Assembly: GCA_050031985.1 (NCBI GenBank)
Contig: JBNAIG010000043.1
Span: 1 to 64,000 of the forward strand
DNA length: 64,000 nt
Source: SZUA-368 sp028533045
GTDB taxonomy: Bacteria > Spirochaetota > Spirochaetia > DSM-2461
Direction of reading: 5' to 3'
In this document: one piece after another, positions 23,833 to 31,066 of the stretch
How positions within the stretch are numbered: the stretch's first letter is position 1
Layout of the letters: each line of letters begins with the position of its first letter
Position numbers and translations under genes: made by a program
The notes under the pieces: model-generated
The model's input: the letters and a program-made list of their open reading frames with translations, nothing else
Database searches by the model: none
What the model was told of the DNA's origin: nothing

Positions 23833-26692
23833 TGGCGGCCCCCGTTTTCTCCTCATGGGGAGCAAACCCTTTGCGATTCAGCTTCTGCCACCCCTTATTC
23901 CGGAAGAGATAGGCCACAAAAGCATACACCCTGTGGAGGCTCATAAATTGTCGGTATCCGAAATTCTCTTCAATCACAGTAGCCATGCTTTGAGCAAATT
24001 CCCGTCCTTGAAAATAGAGTATATTTTTTTCCGCCAGAAAAAGAGAGGTGCCGGAAATAAGGATTCCGAAGAGAACAACAATGGAGAACATAAAAAGAAA
24101 GATCTGCCCGCTCATGAGTCCGAATAGAAGGGAAAAAATGAGCACACAGTATCCGAAAAACTCCCAGAAAGGCCCGAGGAGTTCAAAAATAAAAAGATAG
24201 GGAAAGGCCAACAGGCCGGGAGAACCGTACTTTCTATTGAAAAGCATCTTTTTATGATAGAGCAGAATCTCGATAAGTCCCCGATGCCAACGATCCCTCT
24301 GTTTTAGGAGGTCACCCAGTTTTTCCGGGACTTCGGTCCAGCAGTTGGCATTATGGGAATAGTCAATACGGAACTTCTTCCCCTTTTCATTCAGGTGGCG
24401 GATAAGGCGAACCACCAATTCCATATCTTCCCCCACCGTATCCCGGCTCATAGAACCGGTTCCCGTCATATAGCCCCCAATATCGAGGACATCCTTCCGC
24501 GAGAAGGCTCCAAAAGCACCGGAAATAATCATTAGCCCGTTAACGCGGGTCCAACCGAGACGGCCTGTAATAAAGGAACGCAAATATTCAATCGTTTGAT
24601 AGCGGGCATAGCGGTTATCGGGAAGGTGGATTTCCCGAATCGATCCATTCTTTGTCCGGCATCCGTTAACGGGAATAATGTTTCCTCCAATGGCCACGGT
24701 CTTTGTGCCGCTGTTAAGAATACGGAACATAAGCTTGCTCAAGGCTTCCGGTTCGAGAAGGCTGTCCGCATCGATACTGCAGATATACTCTCCTCCGGCC
24801 GCGTTGATTCCCACATTCAGGGCATCCGCCTTTCCCCCGTTGACCTTATCGATTACCAGGAGATTGGGAATCCTGTCATTTTTGTACAAACCCAGCACGG
24901 GAGATGTTTTAATCCCGTCGGAGAGAGGGTAATCCACCAGTTTAAGATTAAACTGCTCCACCAGTCTTCCAATGGTTCTGTCCTTTGAACCGTCATTTAT
25001 GACAATAACCTGCAAGTTGGGGTAGTTCAGGGAAAGAAGGGAATAAACGTTCTGTACAATGGTAGTTTCTTCATTGTAGGCGGGGGCCAGAATGGAAACG
25101 GAGGGCATAAGCCCCGGAGAATTGAGAAATTTTTGATCCGCAGTGGCCCACTCTACCTCCTGCTGATTTATCACATGCCACGACTGAAGCATAAGGAAAA
25201 GATAAAAAAAGTTAATGGCAAGGGTGTAATAAGCAAAGATATGATGGTAATTCAGCAAAAAGGCGACAAAAATCTCTTCTCCAGTCATAAAGGGCAGAAG
25301 GGAACCTTGGGAGGCAAAGAAAATACCAATGGGCAGGGACACCACAAAAAGAATGAGAAAAAACATGGCCATCCGGTCCTTCCGGGTTAACTGGATTTTT
25401 GGTTTACCATGAACTTCCGGCAGGGGGGGAAGATTGAGTTCTTCCTGTAAAGACGCCTTGAGAAAAAGCTGGCACTGACGTAAAAAGGGATTTCCCTCCC
25501 GGACATGGGGGGCCAGAATCTGCAGTAGTTCCTTTTCCAGGCTCATATTCCTGTTTACATTCATAAAATTGATAAGGGGGGAACTCAAGCCCAATTCAAT
25601 AAGATCCTCCAGGAGATGAACTATCTCCTTTTTGTCCTTACTGTTCAAACGGAGAATAAAGTACTGAATCCGGGAGGCAAGAACCTCTGCATATACTCTC
25701 CGAGCCCCTTCGGCCGTTTCCTTCTGATAGCGGAGAAAAAGCTCGGAGATGAGACTGGGATTTTCCCTAAGTTTCTCCTTCATCCCGCCCACAGCGGAAG
25801 GATGTAACTCATACTCGTTCAGAAGTTCCGCCGCTTCTGCCGGGTCCGGAAGATCTTGCCTGAATAAATGATAAACCGCCAAGGAACGGGAACCCTCCGG
25901 CCCGTTAGCAATAAAACGAGAAAGGAGCTCCCTGTCTCCATAAACTTCCGTCACTAATTCCCGGGCTTCTTTCTTCACGATCCCGTCACCCTTTTCCACT
26001 AATTCCAACAGAAAGGGAAGATACCAGTCACGCAATCGACTCCGGGCAGCCTGAATCAGAATTCTCCGTCCATCCGAATCCTCCCGATTTCTGTTATGAT
26101 CGGCCCATCCTATAAGCAGGTTACTATGGTCTCTAAGTATACGGAGGATACGGGTCTTATAGTTCTCTCCCATTCCCTGCATACTGTCGCAAATGTAATC
26201 CACCGCCTGGGGACTTTCCGTTTCGCACAGGCGTTGTACCATTTTCAATCGTAAAAGCATGGTAGGCTCTTTTTGGAGTGTATCGTATAGCAGCTGCGAC
26301 TCGGTCTTCTCCCCGTAGGAGAGAAAAAGATCAACCCCCAGGGCCCTTTTCCTAAAAGATCGGCTTTTAAGAAGTACTTCAAGCCTTGCCAGCAGCCCCC
26401 ATTCCAGACTGAGTTCATCCAGAAGAACTCTAATACTCTCCGGGATTTCCACAGATTGCTCCACCCGGAACCATTCGCTAAAGTAATCGAGATATTCCTC
26501 TTCTCCCAGAGATTCGATACCTTCGAGCTTCTCAGTCACAAGAGATTCCCTTACCATTCGGGCCAGCTTTTCCCTTCTTTTGAAACCTCTCCGGGAAAAT
26601 CGCTTAAGAAAATAGGTCGCCCCCAAAATAACAGCATCCAGAAGCAGGAAGATTCCCATAATGATTATGATGACAAGCCAGTTTTCAGTCAT
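23822..26692 (-). CDS. HEAT-repeat/GT2 processive polysaccharide synthase
   Basis: The 956-residue protein has one N-terminal membrane helix, a cytoplasmic helical-repeat region (about 60-420, HEAT-like), two membrane helices, a GT2 catalytic domain (about 550-800) and three or four C-terminal helices. The GT2 domain shows SVSILAPAYNEE, the UDP-sugar Asp in VINDGSKD, the DxD in SIDADSLLEP, the base Asp in VGEDMELV and the QxxRW motif as QRDRWHRG. This is the signature of PgaC/hyaluronan/cellulose-type processive synthases that extrude the polymer as they make it. No PilZ domain is present. The cytoplasmic HEAT domain is the obvious docking site for a regulator. The gene starts 8 bp after the preceding stop. 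Confidence 0.88.
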   Translation of the reverse strand: MTENWLVIIIIMGIFLLLDAVILGATYFLKRFSRRGFKRREKLARMVRESLVTEKLEGIESLGEEEYLDYFSEWFRVEQSVEIPESIRVLLDELSLEWGLLARLEVLLKSRSFRKRALGVDLFLSYGEKTESQLLYDTLQKEPTMLLRLKMVQRLCETESPQAVDYICDSMQGMGENYKTRILRILRDHSNLLIGWADHNRNREDSDGRRILIQAARSRLRDWYLPFLLELVEKGDGIVKKEARELVTEVYGDRELLSRFIANGPEGSRSLAVYHLFRQDLPDPAEAAELLNEYELHPSAVGGMKEKLRENPSLISELFLRYQKETAEGARRVYAEVLASRIQYFILRLNSKDKKEIVHLLEDLIELGLSSPLINFMNVNRNMSLEKELLQILAPHVREGNPFLRQCQLFLKASLQEELNLPPLPEVHGKPKIQLTRKDRMAMFFLILFVVSLPIGIFFASQGSLLPFMTGEEIFVAFLLNYHHIFAYYTLAINFFYLFLMLQSWHVINQQEVEWATADQKFLNSPGLMPSVSILAPAYNEETTIVQNVYSLLSLNYPNLQVIVINDGSKDRTIGRLVEQFNLKLVDYPLSDGIKTSPVLGLYKNDRIPNLLVIDKVNGGKADALNVGINAAGGEYICSIDADSLLEPEALSKLMFRILNSGTKTVAIGGNIIPVNGCRTKNGSIREIHLPDNRYARYQTIEYLRSFITGRLGWTRVNGLMIISGAFGAFSRKDVLDIGGYMTGTGSMSRDTVGEDMELVVRLIRHLNEKGKKFRIDYSHNANCWTEVPEKLGDLLKQRDRWHRGLIEILLYHKKMLFNRKYGSPGLLAFPYLFIFELLGPFWEFFGYCVLIFSLLFGLMSGQIFLFMFSIVVLFGILISGTSLFLAEKNILYFQGREFAQSMATVIEENFGYRQFMSLHRVYAFVAYLFRNKGWQKLNRKGFAPHEEKTGAASEG

Positions 26693-26700
26693 GGGCTCTC

Positions 26701-28341
26701 CTATTCCCCCTCTGTCAGATGGCGGACGATTCCGGCCAATTCACTCAACATCACCGGTTTTTTCAAGTTGTAATAAACCCCCAGCCTATGGGCCCGGAGA
26801 ACGGTATCTTCCGTTTTTCTATGGGACAGGAAGAGAAAGGGAGTGCCCCGAAGATCTCGGGACTGGAGAAGCTTCTCCCTTATTCGGAATCCATCCAACT
26901 GGGGAACCATAATTTCGGAAAGAATGACTTGGGGACGGTATAAGTCGATAAGGTGCATAGCTTCGCCCCCGTCGGGGCAGGTATATACCGTATACCCTCT
27001 ATGGGAAAAGTAGTCCTTGAGCAATCGGGGGCTGACCGGGTCGGAATCAATAATGAGAATAATCTTCTCTCCGCCCCTATGGGCCTCCTTGTCGGAAGTG
27101 GAGCAGATGGAGTTATTCCCCATGGAATCGAGAAGCTGAATCCGCAGCCTAATATGATGCAGCAACAACTCATCCGTTTTATCCGGGGAGTCGAGAACCT
27201 CATCAACCCGAACCAGAGCCACACTGCAGGTCATATCCTGGATGAAATCCTTTGATTCCCTCACCCGATTCTGCATCTGTTCTATAACTTCTATTCTTTC
27301 CCCTTCTTCCGACTGGGGAAGCATGACAATGAGGATGGGGCCGGACTCTCTAAAAAGATAGGAATGATCCGGCTTGATTCCCTGAAGCAATGAAGCGAAG
27401 GTGGCAATAGCCCTATCCCCTTCCTCAAAGCCATAGGTGTTATTAAAGCTCTTCATATCGTCAATGCGAAAAAAGGCCACAAGCCCCTCGGGATTAAGCC
27501 GAATAAATTCGGGAAGAAAGTTATGAAAGAAGGATTCGTTATACAAGCCGGTCACCGAATCAAGCATCTTCCCGTCAATAGAAAGGATCAACTCCTCATT
27601 CAGGCCAAAATGGATCCTCCTCCACTCCTCTTCACTGAGTTCCTCTTCCTCCTTATCCCCATTAAGCAGGGAAAGGTAGGCTTGGGGATTCTCATTGACA
27701 ATACAGCCGTGCAGTGGGCAGATTCTTTCAAGGGAAAGGGTATTAAAAAAGCGAAGGCTTTCCTTAATTTCCCTGTCCGATTGGAAAAAATCATGTTTAA
27801 AGGCAATCATACCGGCATAATGGGATTCATCGGCAAAAAGGATATCCCTCTCCCCGGTGGAACCGAAGAGACAGGAAGAGAAGAGGGAACCGCTTCCCTG
27901 GTCATAAGTCACAAGAGTACCGGGAGCGGCCTGGTAGGAGCCGTAATAGAAGAAAAAATCCTCCAGCCCGGTAATGGGATTGTCCCCCTCTAACACGGGG
28001 AAAACAGGGGAATGAAGACCAAAGGATTTTAGATGATGAGCCGTTTTCTTGTGAGCGATAATGCGTCCCTGGAATCCCGCTTCTTCCCAGGAAGGGAGAC
28101 TGGAACAGATATTCGGATCCTTACCGGATACCACAAAGGCTGTAATTGTCTCCAGGGGAGCAATCTGCCGGAGAGCGGCCAGGGTTTCTTTAAATACCGA
28201 ACGGGGGCCCGGATCAATAAGCACCCCCTTTCCCTGACGGTAAACGAGATAGATATTGATAAGAAAGCCATCGGAATTATCCGTAGACCCCAACCAGTAG
28301 ACCGATTCGCCTATTCGCCGGGGAGCTTCTGCTCTATCCAT
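26701..28341 (-). CDS. Degenerate metallo-beta-lactamase / GGDEF / receiver signalling protein
   Basis: Three domains in 546 residues, each apparently without its chemistry. The N-terminal ODP-type metallo-beta-lactamase fold (about 1-240) has SGKDPNICSSLP where the HxHxDH metal ligands belong. The middle GGDEF-like domain (about 255-400) has RESGPILIV in place of the GGDEF loop. The C-terminal receiver (about 425-546) has Glu where the phosphorylated Asp should be (VILSEIMVPQLDG), a change that often mimics phosphorylation. It should therefore bind ligands or partners rather than catalyse. The start overlaps the SpoIIE-type gene stop (TGATG), and the GT2 gene follows, so it probably relays a signal to the synthase. 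Confidence 0.8.
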   Translation of the reverse strand: MDRAEAPRRIGESVYWLGSTDNSDGFLINIYLVYRQGKGVLIDPGPRSVFKETLAALRQIAPLETITAFVVSGKDPNICSSLPSWEEAGFQGRIIAHKKTAHHLKSFGLHSPVFPVLEGDNPITGLEDFFFYYGSYQAAPGTLVTYDQGSGSLFSSCLFGSTGERDILFADESHYAGMIAFKHDFFQSDREIKESLRFFNTLSLERICPLHGCIVNENPQAYLSLLNGDKEEEELSEEEWRRIHFGLNEELILSIDGKMLDSVTGLYNESFFHNFLPEFIRLNPEGLVAFFRIDDMKSFNNTYGFEEGDRAIATFASLLQGIKPDHSYLFRESGPILIVMLPQSEEGERIEVIEQMQNRVRESKDFIQDMTCSVALVRVDEVLDSPDKTDELLLHHIRLRIQLLDSMGNNSICSTSDKEAHRGGEKIILIIDSDPVSPRLLKDYFSHRGYTVYTCPDGGEAMHLIDLYRPQVILSEIMVPQLDGFRIREKLLQSRDLRGTPFLFLSHRKTEDTVLRAHRLGVYYNLKKPVMLSELAGIVRHLTEGE

Positions 28342-29900
28342 CAGGAAAACTCCTTTACTAAAATCAGCTTTTTCTGTTCCCCCTTACCTTTTAACAAAAG
28401 GCTTGAGTCGGTTCCCCCATGGATGAGAAAAGAGCCGTATCCCCTGCTGCTATAGGCCCGGGGATCGGGTGCGGTCGTCTCCAGCCAGTCAAAATCGGCT
28501 CCACTAAATGCCAGACTCAATTCGGCCCTGCCGGAAAAGAGTCTCCAGTAAAGAGTCAACTCACCGGTAGTATGACTGATCCCGTTGGCCAAAGCCTCCA
28601 TCAAGGCAATGGTTAACTTTGTGCACTCAACCTCTCGGTCCCAACCATAAACATCAAGCAGGTCGGCGGTAAACTCACTACGCAAGCTCTCCAATTCCTC
28701 CGGCCGGTTTCGCGAGACGTCCTTTTTTTTGTCCACCGAGGGGGGGACGCTTTCCCCGGTAATTCGCACCGCGACGGCCGTTACATCATCGTCAAAAGTC
28801 CCGGCAGCATAAAAAAACATCACATTCAGGACTTTTTTAATCAGTCCGTCCGGACCAAGCCGGGCATGGGCCTTCACAAGCTGGCGGATTCTCTCCTGGC
28901 CAAACATCTCCCCTTCCGAATCGCGCACCTCGGAAATACCGTCGGAGTAGAAGAAGAACAAATCTCCCTCTTGGAAGGGAAGAAGAAATTCCCGGTAATC
29001 CTGATCGGCTATAAATCCCATAGGCATATTGGCCCCTTTAAGACTCCAACACCTATCCTCCGATTTATCGTAATAGATAAAACTGGTATGACCCGCATCG
29101 ATAAAACTCAAAAGAGATTTATTCCGGTCAAAACGGCAGTAATAAAGGGTCAGGAATTTGTTCAATTCCATTAAGTTCCTAGTGATAAGAGAATCGACCA
29201 TACCAAGTATTTCCGATATAGAAGAAGATTCCCCGGGGGCGAATCCCCTATGGATAAGAGCCTTATGATAGGATGCTTTAACGGCGGCAGCCAGGAGAGC
29301 GGCGGGAACCCCCTTTCCCATAACATCACCAATGATAAGATCGGTAACCCCCGTGGAGAGGGGGAGAAATTCGTAAAAATCACCGTCCACGTCTTTAGAG
29401 GGAATCGTCTCGGCAGTGACCTCAAGTCCGCTCAATTCGTGAGCGACCGCCCCGGTAAGGAGGATTTTCTGGATTCGGGCACTTATCTCGATTTCATGAT
29501 CCCGTGCCTGAAGGGCTTCCTGCTTATATTTGTCCTCGTCCTTGTTTATCTCTGCCGAGCCGTGACGATAAAACAGTCCCTCCTCTCCTTTACGTAAACG
29601 ACTGAATCGAAGAGTCACAAGCTGAGTATCCTGGTTCTCTTTTTTAAAAGGAAGGGTTAGGCTGATTGTCCCCCGCTTTAGGGATAGGGACGCAAGCTTT
29701 TCATTAAGGACGTCGGAGGGCCAATCGACCAGATCCATCCAGAACCGGGGATGTGCCAAAACAGACTCCTCCGATACCCCAAAGAGTGTTAAAAGTTCCG
29801 GCGAAGGGTCTCTCCAATTTCCCAGCCCCTCATCGCACACAAAGAAGGAATAACCCAATTCTTCTGCGGTAACTCTCAAATCAACAGAGTTCTGCCCCAT
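28341..29900 (-). CDS. PP2C (SpoIIE) phosphatase fused to RsbW-like kinase domain
   Basis: The 519-residue protein has an N-terminal PAS-like region (about 1-130), a short helical linker, a PP2C/SpoIIE phosphatase domain (about 150-375) with DVDGDFYEF, IGDVMGKGVPAALLAA, DAGHTSF and YSDGISEVRD, and a C-terminal GHKL ATPase domain with the N-box EALANGISH. Known partner-switching systems use these two activities to dephosphorylate and phosphorylate a STAS antagonist. Here both sit on one chain next to a STAS gene 11 bp upstream, giving a closed switch. No sigma factor is encoded nearby, so the output may be a protein of this operon. Confidence 0.88.
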   Translation of the reverse strand: MGQNSVDLRVTAEELGYSFFVCDEGLGNWRDPSPELLTLFGVSEESVLAHPRFWMDLVDWPSDVLNEKLASLSLKRGTISLTLPFKKENQDTQLVTLRFSRLRKGEEGLFYRHGSAEINKDEDKYKQEALQARDHEIEISARIQKILLTGAVAHELSGLEVTAETIPSKDVDGDFYEFLPLSTGVTDLIIGDVMGKGVPAALLAAAVKASYHKALIHRGFAPGESSSISEILGMVDSLITRNLMELNKFLTLYYCRFDRNKSLLSFIDAGHTSFIYYDKSEDRCWSLKGANMPMGFIADQDYREFLLPFQEGDLFFFYSDGISEVRDSEGEMFGQERIRQLVKAHARLGPDGLIKKVLNVMFFYAAGTFDDDVTAVAVRITGESVPPSVDKKKDVSRNRPEELESLRSEFTADLLDVYGWDREVECTKLTIALMEALANGISHTTGELTLYWRLFSGRAELSLAFSGADFDWLETTAPDPRAYSSRGYGSFLIHGGTDSSLLLKGKGEQKKLILVKEFS

Positions 29901-29911
29901 AATACACAGTC

Positions 29912-30268
29912 CTAGGAACTCAAAGCGGTCAGGGCTTCTTCCCTGCTTGCATAAAGAGAGGCTATCTGGGACATCCTTACCATGTCAAACAGAACCTTTA
30001 CAGCCGGAGTTATGCTGCAGATGGCCAGGGCTCCCTTTTTCTCATTCATGGTTCGCAAAGCGGAGACAATAATTCCCAGCCCGGTGGAATCCATAAAATG
30101 AACATTTCCCAAATCCAGAATAACCTTGTCCCGGTTAGCCAATTGGGCGTCCAGTTCTTCCCTGAAACGGGGAGAATTATTAACATCAATCTGTTTTAAC
30201 TCGGGGATGAGAATAGGGATGCTATTTTTCTCAATGGATTTCATATGAATAGTATTAGCTGAATTCAT
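29912..30268 (-). CDS. STAS-domain anti-sigma-factor antagonist-like protein
   Basis: A 118-residue STAS protein of the SpoIIAA/RsbV type. The phosphorylatable serine lies in the motif FMDSTGLGIIVSALR near residue 60. It is the expected substrate of the phosphatase/kinase fusion encoded next. The ATG at 30268 directly abuts the stop of the GH16-like gene and has no Shine-Dalgarno, so translation is probably coupled. Confidence 0.9.
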   Translation of the reverse strand: MNSANTIHMKSIEKNSIPILIPELKQIDVNNSPRFREELDAQLANRDKVILDLGNVHFMDSTGLGIIVSALRTMNEKKGALAICSITPAVKVLFDMVRMSQIASLYASREEALTALSS

Positions 30269-30973
30269 TTAAAAATCAATATTTTTTTCATAGGAGAAAA
30301 AGTGAAGCTCAATGGAATCCCCCCCATCCTCTGCGGGAGGAAGCCCCTGAAAAAGCCAAAGATTCAAATGAACCCGACTCTGCGTATTTACAGGAATATC
30401 TCTCCCTTCATATGCCCAGTGTTTTACAATACCCCCGCCCTTTCTGCTTAAAGAAAAGTCGATTTGGTCCTCCTCCCAGGATATTTGGCAAACATAATCC
30501 CCGGGGAGAAGAGAATCAAAGGGGAGAGAATTTCCCTCCCTCTCATAGGGTTGCACGGAAAAGGAAGCACCATGCCCAAGAGGATATCCCCAGCGAGCTA
30601 TTTCAAAGTCCACCTCATTATAGAGGGGCGGAACATCATCATTGTAGAGGAAAAAACCAAAGACACCCTGCGAGTCCAGCTCCCGGGATAAGGAAAATTC
30701 CAGAGTAAAGGTCCCGTATGAAAAAAGGTCCTTACTGTATACCTCGCCGCAAAGCCATCCCTTTGATCGGGGAAGCAGGGAAAAAACAAGAGAGTCCCCG
30801 TCTAAGCGAAGAGATTTCTCGGAAAAGCGATTAGGGCCCGGCCCCACCGGTTGACGGGCCTCTTTAACGAACCATTCATAACCGCTGAATGAAAGAGTTT
30901 TCACTCCTTCCTCCCCCGAAAGCAGTGTGGTAATAAAAATAATAACCAACAATAAAATTATTTTCCTTTTCAT
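30269..30973 (-). CDS. Exported GH16-like (concanavalin-fold) protein
   Basis: From the ATG at 30973 the product has 234 residues: a signal peptide (ILLLVIIFITTLLSG) and a beta-sandwich. The segment NEVDFEIARWG carries the ExDxE catalytic triad of GH16, and YGTFTLEFSLSRELDSQGVFGFFLY matches the preceding strands of the fold. It likely cuts or re-links a beta-glucan-type polymer in the periplasm. It is first in the leftward polysaccharide operon. The frame is open upstream to 31222, but that part overlaps the divergent gene and lacks a signal sequence. Confidence 0.78.
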   Translation of the reverse strand: MKRKIILLLVIIFITTLLSGEEGVKTLSFSGYEWFVKEARQPVGPGPNRFSEKSLRLDGDSLVFSLLPRSKGWLCGEVYSKDLFSYGTFTLEFSLSRELDSQGVFGFFLYNDDVPPLYNEVDFEIARWGYPLGHGASFSVQPYEREGNSLPFDSLLPGDYVCQISWEEDQIDFSLSRKGGGIVKHWAYEGRDIPVNTQSRVHLNLWLFQGLPPAEDGGDSIELHFFSYEKNIDF

Positions 30974-30982
30974 CTCCCATGA

Positions 30983-31010
30983 ATTATAATGAATTATCAG
31001 TGAATAGCAA
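30983..31010 (-). promoter_or_regulatory. Probable promoter of the leftward polysaccharide operon
   Basis: Minus-strand TTGCTA (31010-31005), 16-bp spacer and TATAAT (30988-30983). The predicted start is only about 3 nt before the ATG at 30973, so the message would be nearly leaderless. ATTATAAT here reads as a -10 on both strands (plus-strand TATAAT, 30985-30990), so the divergent gene may share the box. Confidence 0.45.
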
Positions 31011-31066
31011 ACTAAAGCCAAACAATAATGATGAGTTGCCCCGGCAGCCATCAAACAGGAGTGTCT

